The position numbers were made by a program, and so were the translations under genes. Positions 1 through 12,225 of a DNA stretch of 64,000 bases are shown here, one piece after another (within the stretch, counting starts at the first letter, position 1; each line of letters opens with the position of its first letter). The stretch comes from Amaranthus tricolor. Lineage: Eukaryota; Streptophyta; Magnoliopsida; Caryophyllales; Amaranthaceae. The DNA lies in contig NC_080057.1 of NCBI RefSeq assembly GCF_026212465.1, positions 19,786,962 through 19,850,961 of the forward strand. Direction: 5' to 3'. The notes under the pieces were generated by a model. That model was not told the origin of the DNA. It searched no databases and saw only the letters and a list, made by a program, of their open reading frames with translations.

Positions 1-838
1 TCAATTAAAAAAAATGCTAATTAATTATCTTTTAAACATCACTATGGTGGAGATTTAAGGTATACCAGTTAATGATTTATGGTATACCAAGTACGGATTT
101 GATATATATCACATAGGTATTTGAGGTATATCAAGTAGAAATTTAAGGTATGCTAGTAGGTATTTGGGGTTTTCATGTATGGGTGGGTTAGAAGAAATCA
201 AGTAGGTGTTTGAGATATACCAAGCATGTATTTAGGGTATATCAAGTAGGTATTTGGAGTTATCAAATAGGTGTTTGAGGTATACCAAGTAGGTACTTGG
301 AATATACTAATTAGGTATTTAGGGTATACCCTATAGGTGTTTGAGGTATGTCAGGTAGGGATTTGAGATATATTAATTATGTATTTAGGGTACACCAAGC
401 AAAGGGGTTATCAAGCAGGTGTTTTAGATATATTAAGTATGAGTTTGTGCATGTAAAGTAGGTATTTGAGGTATATCAAGTACGAATATTGAGATACACT
501 AGTAGGTATTTGAGGTTATCAAATAATGGTTTGAGATATATCAAGGGTTTCAGATATACTAAGCATTTATTTGGGGTATATAAAGTAGGTATTTGGGATT
601 GTCAAATAAGTGTTTGAGGTATACCAAGTAGATATTTGAAATATACCAATTAGGTATTTAGGGTATACCCAGTTGGTGTTTGAGATATGTGAGGTATGGA
701 TTTGAGATATACTAAGTAGATATTTAAGATAAACCAAGCAAGTATTTGGGGTTGTCAAGTGGGTGTTTTAGGTATACTAAGCATGCATTTGGGTATGTAA
801 AATAAGTATTTGAGGTATATCAAGTAGTTGTTTGAGGT
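1..838. repeat. Degenerate minisatellite with a ~339-bp higher-order period
   Basis: The stretch is built from diverged ~20-22 bp units resembling GGTATACCAAGTAGGTATTT. The same run of variants recurs at a longer spacing: the block starting near 242 is matched by the block starting near 581, an offset of about 339 bp, so the array grew by duplicating a multi-unit segment. The array resumes after the hAT insertion, from 1583 to about 1640. No coding potential is visible. Confidence 0.75.
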
Positions 839-1582
839 TAGACCTGTTCATGGGCGGGTAGCGGACCGGGTATTTGCTATAAAATCTACCTGCGGGCACA
901 AATGTACAAAACTGCGCCCGCATTTGAGGGCATAATTTTTTGTCACTACCCGCCCATTTTTAAAGCGGGCGGGACCCGCGGGTAGGCGGGTATTTATTAC
1001 ATAAATATCAAAAATATAATACAAAATATAAAGTTGGGTTTTGATAATAATTAAAATACAATACATTGTCCAAAATACTCCAAATACATAAAAGGTCTCA
1101 AAATACTCGAATTACATGTATATAAGAATACATAAAAAGTTTCAAAAAACTTGATCAATGGTAACACAATCGTCATCTTCATCCTCCTCTTCATCTTCTT
1201 CTACCAGGAGCTTTTTTCAATTCATCCTTAACCATCACTTTTTCTTCATTATAATGCCTAAAACATTAAAAATTTTAGGGTAACTTAAAACATTAAAAGA
1301 GGCGGTTCCTTGCTTCCTTTTTTATTTTTTTATTTTTTTATTTTTTTTTCTTTTGGGTAACTTAATATAATTGATTATTAAAAATTTAATATATATTAAA
1401 CTAAGCGGGCGGGCGGGTATACCCGCGGGTATTTTTTTAGTGTCGCTACCCGCCCATTTATCTTGGCGGGCGGGACTACCCGTCCAAACTTAAATTTTTT
1501 TTAAAAAACGCTGTCCATGCCCGCCTGTTTTTCGAGCCGGGCGGACCGAGCCTGGCGGGTAGCCCGCCCATGCACAGCTCTA
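839..1582. mobile_element. Non-autonomous hAT-type DNA transposon (744 bp)
   Basis: The left end reads TAGACCTGTTCATGGGCGGG and the right end, reverse complemented, reads TAGAGCTGTGCATGGGCGGG: imperfect terminal inverted repeats of the TAGAGCTGTTC hAT type. The exact 8-bp string TTTGAGGT lies on both sides (831-838 and 1583-1590), the target duplication length typical of hAT elements. GC-rich GGGCGGGTA blocks sit near the ends and in the middle. No intact transposase is present. A short acidic stretch on the minus strand near 1160-1210 could be a relic of a transposase C-terminus, but this is only a guess. The insertion split the surrounding minisatellite. Confidence 0.88.
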
Positions 1583-1590
1583 TTTGAGGT

Positions 1591-3250
1591 ATGTCAGATG
1601 GCTGTATTAAGGTATACCTAATAAATTTTTAAGGTTTACAAGAATCAGGCTATTAAAAACACCTACTTGATAAATTTAGCATGATAAAAAAATCTACTTA
1701 CCCTATTGACGTATCTTAAAAGCCTACTTGAGATATCCTAACCCTACTGAGTAAGCATGTAGTTACACAATATTTTCTATTTTTTATAAATATAATGGGT
1801 CGATCAATTTAGAAACGATCTCTCAAAGAGATTGTCTCTCACAACAATTTATGAATAGATATAACCTAATTATACATTTATACTCATTCAATTTGATTGA
1901 TAAATGTCTTTATAACTATATGCTACTTTTAATTTTAGATGCTTTTTCTAGTTATCAAAATGTTGAGTGAGTTTAATGCTATAACCTTATTTTATTTTTT
2001 TATTTTATTATATATGCATGACAGAAATACCTCATTTTTAAGAGCTAAAAAAGTGAATTGGGGTCCAATAATTTCATAGGCACATGTGTGTCTCTGCCTA
2101 TAGTCATTATAATCTGAAATCAAAAATTTAAAAATCTTTGGCCCGATCAAAATAAAGGACATTAATTTTCTTAATATTGATTACAAAAAATCAGTGCATG
2201 GTTTGTTTTTCATAACTTGTTGAAATTGTCAATGCAGTTTTACCTTGATAAAGATATTTGGTTTATCATCTCTCTGAAACAACAAAAAATATATTATACG
2301 TGAACGATTAATTAAGCAAGTTTCAGATCAGGTTATTTTGATTGAGTTAATTGTGGATTGCATTCGGGTATATATCATGTTGAATTCGGGCACGAATCAA
2401 CCCAACTAAACCTGTGCAACGGGTAGGCGGACCATCGGACACCTGAATCCGACTCTTTATTTTACTGAATTTAGACGGGCGGACCTTAAACGGGTCGAAA
2501 TTTAATAGGAGCCTACTTTACAAGAGGGTTGTAAATGGGCCTTCACATTTTATCACAGACTATTACACCTAATGAATCAAAAAAGAAACATTGTCCATAC
2601 CCTAATTTACATCCTCATTATATTATCCAATCTATTCCACACAAAATTTAAAAAATGTTGTCATCCATCGACAAAGAAGCTTTACTTGAATACAAGCATG
2701 GCATAACCAACAACACAATACCCGATTCCGAGAAGGCCCGTATATGGGTGTATTTGTTTTAAGAATCCAACCTACATCAATTATTTTTTAAATGCTTAAA
2801 TGAAAACTGGCTAGATCGGGCCGAGTTGAAAGGATCCGATCTATGTAAAGATCGTATTATGTTTTTATAAGTTTTGATCTAATCTGATCCATATTTAGTT
2901 GAGCTCGGACCAATTAAAAATCATGACATAAAGCTAAAATGATCAACAAAATTAAGGAAACGAGTCAAAATGATTGGGTTGAGGTTTCAAACTGATTTGA
3001 CACAATGTTTCTATAGTAATTAGTATAATTAGGTATGATCATTTCAGATCATAATGAGAAATATTAAATTATAAGCCACTAATTTTCGATCGAATGCAAA
3101 ATCTATTTTGGGTCCAATAAAAATCTAACTTAAGAATAATATAACTTATAATGAGAATTTAAATTTATTATTATCAAAATAAGAGATTTTGTTATTGGAG
3201 CATTATTTTAGAAAAAAAGTATTATACTACTAAATCCAATAAAAAAAAAG
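1591..3250. other. AT-rich intergenic DNA with transposon relics
   Basis: No gene is recognisable. The last minisatellite units run to about 1640. Around 2340-2520 and 2800-2960 there are short stretches (GGGCGGACC, GATCGGGCCGAG) that look like worn transposon pieces, but no ends can be defined. Confidence 0.5.
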
Positions 3251-3557
3251 ATGTCTAATGCAAAGTTCCCCCCTTCCCCACAAAACCACAACTCGAATAA
3301 AACCCACTCAACTCAAGTCATCCACTCTTTACCATTCCCCTGTTTTCCCCTTTCCATTTCTCCCTTTCTCTCTCCTCTGTTAAAATACAGAGAAGAAGAG
3401 GCAGAGCAAATTATAAAAATAAAGGGAAATTAACCACCTCTTTTATTCTTTGTTGAAGAACATACCCAAATCTGATCACTACCCATTTTTTCTCTCTCTT
3501 TAATGGAGGAAGCCCACTAAATAGAATCTCATTTTTTTTCCCAATTTTGTTTTAATA
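3251..3557 (+). promoter_or_regulatory. Probable 5' leader of the REF6-like gene, with a tiny uORF
   Basis: The region is pyrimidine-rich (CTTTCTCTCTCCTCTG and TTTTCTCTCTCTT), as plant 5' leaders often are. A five-codon upstream reading frame (ATG at 3503, stop at 3518-3520, peptide MEEAH) ends 37 nt before the main ATG at 3558. A longer frame at 3251-3433 could also be an upstream ORF if transcription begins before it. The true transcription start cannot be read from sequence alone. Confidence 0.45.
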
Positions 3558-6500
3558 ATGGGTTCTTCTTCATTTATTGCAGCAGAGCATACAAACCCAG
3601 AAGTTTTTCCATGGCTGAAAACCCTACCTTTAGCACCAGAATATTACCCAACAATTCAAGAGTTTCAAGATCCAATTTCCTACATATATAAGATTGAAAA
3701 AGAAGCTTCCAAATATGGGATTTGTAAGATAGTCCCTCCTGTACCTCCTCCATCGAAAAAATCAGTAGTATCTAATTTTAATCAGTCTTTATCATTGTCT
3801 TCTTCAAATAGTCAAAACCCTAAATCACAACCTACATTTACTACTAGACAGCAACAAATAGGGTTTTGTCCAAGAAAACAAAGACCCATTCAGAAATCAG
3901 TTTGGCAGAGTGGTGAGTATTATACCCTCCAACAATTTGAAGCTAAAGCTAAGAACTTTGAGAAAAATTACTTGAAAAAATGCTCAAAGAAGGCACTTTC
4001 TGCATTGGAAATTGAAACCCTTTATTGGAAAGCAAATGGGGATAGACCCTTTTCAGTTGAGTATGCAAACGACATGCCTGGCTCTGCTTTTGTGCCCTTG
4101 AAAGATAAAAGAACAGGGGATTCTGTTGTTGTTGTTGCAGGAAATGTTGGGGATACTGCTTGGAATATGAGGGGTGTTGCAAGGGCTAATGGGTCTTTGT
4201 TAAGGTTTATGAAGGAAGAGATTCCTGGTGTTACTTCTCCTATGGTTTATGTTGCTATGCTGTTTAGTTGGTTTGCTTGGCATGTTGAAGATCATGACTT
4301 GCATAGCTTGAATTTTTTGCATTATGGTGCTGGTAAGACATGGTATGGTGTCCCAAAAGATGCAGCCGCCGCATTTGAGGAGGTAATCAGAGTTTATGGT
4401 TTTGGTGAAGAGATTAATCATCTAGGTGAGTCAATTTTTTCATGTCTTACTCAGTTGGCATTTAATACTACATTTGATCTTCATGTTGGTAATGGAAGTT
4501 TCATATTATAATTTCTGAAGTTTTTGTATTGCTATCTTTAGATTACTTGGAGGCATTTGTATGGTATTTTAGTTAAGGCTTCATGATGGGATACCTTGAA
4601 CTTTGTTTATGGTAGAATATATGCTTTCCCTGTTTGCTCTGTCTTTGCATTGTTTTGAAATGTTTGTAAAGGGGTAATGGTTGTGAATTTGTGATTTTGG
4701 AGTTTTTCCACTAGAAATTGGTTGTGTGAGGATTTAGTTTTGCATCTTTTTGATAGCATTACCATCTTTGAAATGGTGTGAAGGTAAGTTTTTCTTGGGT
4801 GGTTTTAGCACTTGATTAAGCTGGTTATGTTGATGGAACCATTGTAAAATTTTGTGTTGTACACTTTGTAGGAGAAAGTGGTAGGAGACCATAATTACTT
4901 GCTTTTCACTTCTATGGTATGTTCGTGAGGTTTTTCTGGCTCTCTATTATAATCCTTGTATTGTAGTTTCTCTATTATAGTAGTGTCTTATTTCATAGAT
5001 CATCGATAAGGAACTATATTTGTTAACTTTCCTTTTGTAGAAACTAGATATCATTGGCTTTTAGAAATATTTCCATTATATTTATGTTAGTTTTGTCATG
5101 TGTAAAGAAGACTGAAAATGCACTACATACAAAAGTGAGAGGTTGAAACTTTTAAGAGCCATTGATGAATCAGATAATTGGAATTGACAAGTAGAGTATG
5201 ACGATTGATAGGGATGAGTGAAAGAGAATAATATATGTATAGGATTATTAGAATTGATTGTCTTTGGTTGGTAATTATATTAGATAGGGCCAAATGAAGT
5301 AACCTTTATTAGCGATGTTTTTATTGTGTTGATTTGTTAAGAGGATTAAGGTTTTGACATTGCTATTATTACAAATGCCATTTGTATGCAATTGAATGAT
5401 AGTGGGAACAGTAGAAGAGTCCTATTCTGCACATATGGAGTATAAAGGAGATATTCAATCCGACACAACGACAACAATGGTCTTGTATGGATCTTGGGAA
5501 TCTAAAATGTCTGGAGTTATCTCTAATTATCCATAATTGGTTGATGGAATGATTGTAAACATGTGTATGGAATAAATTTGCAAAGAAAATTTGCAGTGGA
5601 AATGATGTCTATGCTAGGAAAATCCAACTGTCTTTTATGTAAATATTGCCCTCTTCATTTTGCTTCAAATTCCTTCTGTATGCAGGGGTGAGACTCATTA
5701 TGGATGAGAAAATTTCTTGACCTTATGTAAGGTTCCTCCATAACTAAACAGGGATATAGAAGTCGAGCGATAAATATAAAACTGTCCCAATTGTAGTTTA
5801 TTTCTACATGTACACCATCATCATCAAGACAACATTTTCGTGAGAGGCTATTTGATGCTTCACCAACTTGTAAAGATTAGTCTGGGCTGGAGATGATTTT
5901 AGTTGCCTTTCCTGAGTTCTATGCTGAAATTTTCCTGTAGAAAAGTTAAAGTCCTCTGTCAAAATTAAATTGTTTCTATCATGTTAATGTATTCCATCTC
6001 ATGGAACCATGTATTCTTTTGGTATCACTGATCAAAAATGTTTTGATATGTACTTGCAGTATTAGTGAAACATAATTTGCTAGTTAGTTCGACTTTTGAA
6101 TTCGCAATTCGCTCAAAATAGTTCAAAAATAGCCTAAAACCGACCATAATTCGCTTTTTCGATTCGGACTCTTGAGACGATTAGCGAATCATGCGACACT
6201 TGTGCAGTATTGTACATGTAATGTTTAGTTATATCTCTACTTTTTACTCTGAAACGCGCTGGTTTTAGATTAGCCTCTTATGTGCAAATCTTTTTATTTG
6301 TTCTTTTAATTGGTGAACAAAAATTGATTTAAGGGGTCAGAAAGATCTGATATGTTATTTGTCTTATGCAACAGTTACCTTTGCAACACTCGGTGAGAAA
6401 ACTACTGTGATGTCCCCTGAAGTACTTGTTAATGCAGGGGTTCCCTGTTGCAGGTGACAATTGCCCTGGAATTTTTTTTGTATTGGCTAATTGTTAGGCT

Positions 6501-9500
6501 GACATTTTTACGTCAATTAAAGGTTTTCTCTTCAGGTTTCCCCTGAATATAATCAGTCCTATTTACATTTTCTTTTACTCTTGATCAGGTTAGTACAAAA
6601 CGCCGGGGAGTTTGTCGTTACATTCCCAAGAGCTTACCATTCTGGCTTCAGTCACGGTAAATTCTCTTTCTTATCTTGTTTATTTTTCCTCTACACTTCA
6701 AATTATCGTGTAGTTGATTTAAGCTGAATATTTTGATTCAGGGTTCAACTGTGGAGAAGCATCAAATATTGCCACCCCCGAATGGCTGAGATTTGCAAAA
6801 GATGCTGCTATTCGTAGAGCCTCAATAAACTATCCTCCAATGGTTTCTCACTTTCAGTTGCTGTACGATCTTGCTTTGGCAATATGTTCAAGGTATCCGT
6901 TCTCTCTCTTGATAGACATGCTGTTCAATTACGCTGCCAGAACCACGTGCTTATTTTCATTATTAAATGGACTTAGTAAAAATGAATGTGCAAGTAAATC
7001 AGTTATTGCACTTTTTGGCTGTTTCTTTTTCTTGCCGCAAGCTAGTTACCTTTTGCCTATTACCATGCAATCTTTTTTAGTATATGAAACTAGGGGCGAA
7101 ACCAGGATTTTGAGTTAGGGGGGCCAAATTGTCGATATACTAGCAAATTATTTATTATATAAAAACTAGTTCAACTATGAAAATTTTACATATAGACTAA
7201 AATGAACTTGAATCATAGCAAAAATTATTTCTAACAAATGAAGTTGAAGCTTCTCTATAATTACGCCATTTGAAAAAAAATAAGTGTTTTCGATTCCATA
7301 TATTTGCCTACTAAGTCTAAAAAAACATTATTAAAATTAAGATAGCAAAAATATAAATACACACCAAAAAGGATGAATGTGAAATTATAAAAGATAAGAG
7401 TAATGGCATTATAATATAAATTTATTAGTCTATTAAAAATAATGTTTCAAATTTGGGTTTGATCCCTTAACCTTATATTACAGAAATGTTACCCCAACCA
7501 TTAAACTATAGTAGTTTTTTGTTATATTTATGCACTCTTTAAATTATATTATATTAGTAAGGGGGGCCAAAGCCAAAATTACAAAGAAACGCATTTTGGG
7601 CAAGGGGGGCCGGGTAAGATGTGGATGCGCCTATGTATGAAACACTAATCATCGCATTTGATTAGTTCACTCGTCTCTGTTGTTTCCCTCTGATCTTCAT
7701 TTGTCATTGCACAAAGTTATTTCTTAGTCATTATATGTCTTATAAACAGTTTTGGGCAGTTCTCAGTCTGATCATTGCCTTGTATTGCGTTGTTAATAGT
7801 ATCATTTAGTGATCTATATTGGCTAACTTTTACCTCAAATTCAAGTGATGTCTCAATCGGCCCCTTTTTTTTGGTGCTAGGGTGCCAATGGGGATTAAAA
7901 CTGAACCTCGAAGTTCTCGCTTAAAAGATAAAAAGAAGGGTGAAGGTGAAATGCTGGTTAAACAGATGTTTGTGCAAGACGTAATGCAGAATAACGAGCT
8001 TTTTCACACTCTTGGACAAGGATCCGAAGTGGTACTTCTCCCTCACAATTCATCTGAAAAATTTGTTTGGTCCAATTTGCGTGTTGGATCCAAGTATAAA
8101 GTGAAACCCGGGTTGCCTTTTAGCTTATACAGTTCCGAAGAATCTATAAAAGCTTCTGATGACATTATGTTAGCTAGAGACGGTAACCAACGGAATACCT
8201 TATATTCTACCAAAACTAAGCCTGGTGGCTCTCTGTCCACTTCGCCGCATAATATCCAAGACTCGGAAAATGAAAAGGGGAGAAGTGCAGCTGGAGATGG
8301 ATTATTAGAACGCGGACTGTTTTCATGTGTCAAATGTGGGATTTGGACTTTTGCATGTGTTGCCATTGTTCAACCTACCGAATCAGCCGCTCAGTACCTG
8401 ATGTCAGCAGATTGTAATTCCTTAAATGATTGGGTTGCTGCTTCTGGAGTATCAAGTCAAGTAATGGAGGCTGCTGACGGTGAAGCAAATACTACAGAGC
8501 CAGATTCTTTTTCGGGTATGTTTTTTTGCATATTCTTTTAGCTAGTTTTGTAGATTGAAGATACATTTGCAGACAAGCGCTCCTCGTTCTCGTTAATTTC
8601 TCTTTTATGTTGTCTATTGTGGATCTTCTATTAGAGTTGTTTATCATTATTATAGACCTAGCTGACGAAAGTGTTCTAAGGAGAATAATATGATTTTGAT
8701 TTATGTATCAAAGCGATTTCCACTTAGCATTGTTATTTTTAGTACTTTCTCCGTTTGATTATACTTGCTACATTTGATTTTTTACTCAACTCAATGTGTT
8801 ATTTTGATTATTTATATATTGAACTATGCTCATCTAAAAATTATAAAAACTTTATATTTAAAAGTATGCGATTAGGCGACTCAAACAAAATTCTACTTGA
8901 CCATATTTTTTTCTTACACGTTAGCCTTGATATGTAAAATAAACTTGAATGATGAATAGTGTTAGTAACCGTAAGTAGCAAGTATTCAGAACGGAGGAAG
9001 TACTAAAATTACTTCACAAGATGGAGATAAGGAAGTTAGTTTTATTCCTCTGTTTAAATATGTGCTTAGTCTGCATAAAACTAGAATCTATCCGATAACT
9101 TGTTGGATGATGACTCATGGGTTGAGGTCCATTGACCAATGGATTGTCTTATGATTAATGGTACTCTAATTTTGTTGTGTCAGGGGTAATGTGCTAGAGG
9201 TCCTTTCTCATTGTGTATGTGGGAGTGGGGTGGGATGGGGCCGGTGGTGGGGGTGGGATGGGGGGTGTTAAGAAAGAATATTGTCTAACAAGAGCCAGCA
9301 TGTGAATTGGTTCCTTCTGTTTGGCAAATGTGATTGAGTACTTGTGTAGTTTGATATGTCCTTACTTTGTTAGGTTTATAAGGGATAGAGGGGAAAATCA
9401 GGGGCGGCCCGGTGGGAGGGCTGGAGGGGGGATCTGCATGGATTTTTCTGATGGATTGGATGTACAGTAAAACGACTTCTGCAATCCTCTAAATGTAGTT

Positions 9501-12225
9501 TGGTAATAATATTTACTGATGAATGACTTATATAATGGATTGAATCAATACTAATGACCTTCTTTTTAGTATCTAAGAAACATTGTGACTTGGGTACTAT
9601 TTGAATTGTAGGATCCTTGGAAAAAAATGCTCTTGACAGCTTGTATGATTTCTCTGTCCATTCGGGTAATTACCAAGCTCACAGCATGGATAACACCTCG
9701 GAGATGAAGTCAAATACCGCAATTGTAAAAGATGCTTTATTTACTGAAAATAAGGTAGAATCATCTGCTCTCGGCCTATTGGCTTTGACATATGGAAATT
9801 CTTCCGACTCTGATGAAGATGATGTTCAGCCCAATAGTCCTGTTGTTTCTGAGGGTAATCTGTCCGGAGATGGTTCATGGGATAATAGAATTCACCAAGA
9901 TGATACTGCATCACCAAATTTCGAGCAAGGCTATGATAGTGGTGTAGAAAGGGGACGAAGCCAGATTTCTTCTCGATCGGAGTGTGTCGATGAGGATTTT
10001 CCCCAAAGGTTTGATATTTATGAGGACTGTGGCCATAGAAGATCGAATAGCGGCGATAATGAGTATGAGACTCACAACTGCTCTGCCAAATTTGCGGAGG
10101 AAGATACGTTGACTTCAGAGCAAAATTATTCACCTATTGCCGATGATCATGATGATCTGGTGAGCAAGCCGCAGCTTTCTTATGCTCGTAGATATGATGA
10201 AGATTCTTCAAGGATGCATGTTTTTTGTCTTGAGCATGCTGTTGAGGTTGAGAAACAACTCAGACCAATCGGCGGAGTGCATATATTACTCCTTTGTCAT
10301 CCAGGTGTGTGTCGAGTTTTATACGCTAAATCATAGTTTTGTTGGACCGTCATTTTTATGTTTTACTAGGTGAATGTGCTGACGCAGGGCTTAATGATGA
10401 TTTCTTCCATGTCTTTTTATTTTTCGTATTAGCTTGATTTTTTCTATGTTTGTTCTCTTTATCACATGGGTTTTAATATATTTGTCGTCTGTCGTTAGAC
10501 TATCCGAATGTAGAAGTTGAAGCGAAGAAAGTAGCGGAAGAGTTGGAAATGAATTATGTTTGGAAAGATATTGCGTTTTCCGAGGCCACAAAAGACGATG
10601 AGGAGCGGATTCATATGGCATTGCAGAGTGAGGAGGCCACTCCAAAAAACGGGGACTGGGCTGTAAAGCTCGGTATCAATCTCTTTTACAGTGCAATACT
10701 CAGCCGCTCGCCTCTCTACAACAAGCAGATGCCTTACAATTCTGTCATATACAGTGCTTTTGGCTGCAGTACTCCGTCAATATCGTCTTCGGAAGCTAAG
10801 GTTCACGGTAAAGGATTCGGTAGACAGAAAAAGTTGGTGATGGCTGGTAAATGGTGCGGCAAAGTCTGGATGTCGAATCAGGTTCATCCGATGTTGTTGC
10901 ATAGAGATCACGATGAAGATGACAGAATCGTCAATCCTTGTTTGAAATCAAATGAGAAAGTTGTGAGAAAATCGGAAGCTATCCCGAAAGCTCAAACATC
11001 CTATATGAAACGGAAGACCAATAAGAGGAAGAAACCAATGTCAGAGAGCAAGACGGTCAAGAAAATGAAATTTGAAGCATCCGGGTTTGCAAATTCCGAA
11101 CCAGAAGATTCCGTGGACGATAAACCTGAGTTTGAAACAAGGAGAAGTGTGAGGAAATCAAAAGCACAATGCAGGTCTATTAAGAGAGTAAAACACCATG
11201 AAGAAGTCCAAGATAGCATCTCCGAGGATTCACAGGACGACATTAGTTTGCATCAGGAACCTTTGAAAAGCGCTAGAGCTTCGAAGCGAGGAGCTAGACG
11301 AGCTCTGAAAGGACCGAAAGGCCATCGTAGTGCTGCAGCCATTGAAGGTTATTCTGATGAGGATTCACCCAATGATATGTCGCATCAACGTGGACCGAGA
11401 AATAGTAGTAGAAAATTCAAGGCGGAGGTGAAATCTACTCAGAAGGTAAAACCCCAGGAGGGTTTGGATGGTGACTCCGAAGGATTGCGGTCTGATGAAT
11501 CCGAGCCAGAGGAGCATGAGAGAAATGTAAGGAGTTATGCGGCGTCTCAGAGACGACTCTCGGTCCATGAACAATATGAGCCAGCGACTGAAGATGAGGA
11601 GGTTGATGGTGGGCCAAGTACTCGTCTGAGGAAAAGAATCTCGAGGCCCACGTTAAAGAAGAGGGAAAATAAACCTGCAGTGAAGAAGCAAGTACCGAAT
11701 TCCAAAGGAAAGAAGGCTGCTCATGTCACTATGAATATAACACCTGCAAGAAAAGGTCCAAAGATGAGGCTACCCGTATCGAGAGGTCCAGCAATGAAGG
11801 GTCCAGCCAGGAAGAATCCGTCTTTCTCTACAGACGCAAACGTAGACAAAGAAGAAGACGAGGATGATGAATTTACTTGTGATATTGAGGGTTGCTCCAT
11901 GAGCTTTGGTTCGAAGCAAGAGTTGGCCTCTCATAAACGGAACATATGCCCCGTCAAAGGGTGTGGTAAGAAGTTCTTCTCACACAAGTATCTAGTGCAG
12001 CATCGGCGTGTTCACATGGATGACCGTCCATTGAAGTGTCCTTGGAAGGGATGCCGCATGACTTTCAAGTGGGCGTGGGCACGCACTGAACACATTCGAG
12101 TCCACACGGGTGCCCGTCCTTATGTCTGCACCGAGCTAGATTGTGGCCAGACATTCCGGTTTGTGTCAGATTTCAGCCGTCATAAACGTAAGACGGGTCA
12201 CTCGGCAAAGAAGACTAGAAAATGA
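3558..12225 (+). CDS. REF6: REF6-type JmjN/JmjC histone H3K27 demethylase with four C2H2 fingers
   Basis: Seven exons join in phase: 3558-4425, 6375-6453, 6589-6656, 6742-6892, 7881-8515, 9612-10304 and 10499-12225 (4221 nt, 1406 aa; REF6 is about 1360). The family removes methyl groups from H3K27me3/me2 in the nucleus using Fe(II) and 2-oxoglutarate, and activates flowering and hormone genes. JmjN spans about residues 16-62 (VFPWLKTLPLAPEYYPT). JmjC carries the iron triad as H242 and E244 (FAWHVEDHD) and H338 (GFSHGFN). A C5HC2-like segment follows in exons 5-6 (FSCVKCG, MHVFCLEHAVEVE), then a long charged linker. Four C2H2 fingers lie at about 1290-1400 and in REF6 recognise a CTCTGYTY DNA motif. 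The start has a good context (AATAATGG) and matches the family N-terminus. ELF6, the closest relative, begins differently, so REF6 is preferred. Transposons occupy introns 1, 4 and 5. All catalytic residues are intact. Confidence 0.95.
6064..6203. mobile_element. Short ATTCGC-type MITE in intron 1 of the REF6-like gene
   Basis: The 140-bp element has imperfect inverted ends: AGTGAAACATAATTTGCTAG at the left, and AGTGTCGCATGATTCGCTAA reading in from near the right end. The 8-base string GCAGTATT flanks it on both sides (6056-6063 and 6204-6211), which suggests a hAT-type target duplication. The interior (AATTCGCAATTCGCTCAAAA, CCGACCATAATTCGC) is shared with copies at 19849-19955 and 34086-34220. 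Confidence 0.7.
7091..7635. mobile_element. Non-autonomous hAT-type element in intron 4 of the REF6-like gene
   Basis: The 545-bp insert begins TAGGGGCGAAACCAGG and ends GGATGCGCCTATG, whose reverse complement CATAGGCGCATCC aligns imperfectly with the left end. The exact 8-bp TATGAAAC is present at 7083-7090 and again at 7636-7643. GGGGGGCC blocks sit just inside both ends, a pattern common in plant hAT-like MITEs. No transposase frame is visible. Confidence 0.82.
8745..9000. mobile_element. Stowaway-type MITE in intron 5 of the REF6-like gene
   Basis: The 256-bp element has ends CTTTCTCCGTTTGATTATAC and, from the right inward, CTTCCTCCGTTCTGAATACT; both continue into TTGCTAC. It is flanked by the TA dinucleotide at 8743-8744 and 9001-9002. 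This is the CTCCCTCCGT signature of Stowaway (Tc1/mariner) MITEs. The interior shares GAACTAT and CATCTAAAAATTATAA with the copy at 18213-18378. Confidence 0.85.
9221..9268 (+). other. G-run cluster in intron 5 of the REF6-like gene
   Basis: At least seven runs of three or more G bases occur within about 47 bases on the coding strand, separated mostly by one to a few bases, in otherwise AT-rich DNA. The arrangement is compatible with a G-quadruplex in DNA or pre-mRNA. This is a sequence pattern only. Confidence 0.6.

Noticed and set aside
9048..9055. REF6-type DNA motif CTCTGTTT in intron 5 as an autoregulation site
   Set aside because: This degenerate 8-mer is expected about once per 8 kb by chance; one hit means nothing.
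10543..12225. A separate C2H2 zinc-finger gene starting at the ATG at 10543
   Set aside because: The frame continues upstream to a splice acceptor at 10498 and joins exon 6 in phase; the sequence is the REF6-type C-terminus.
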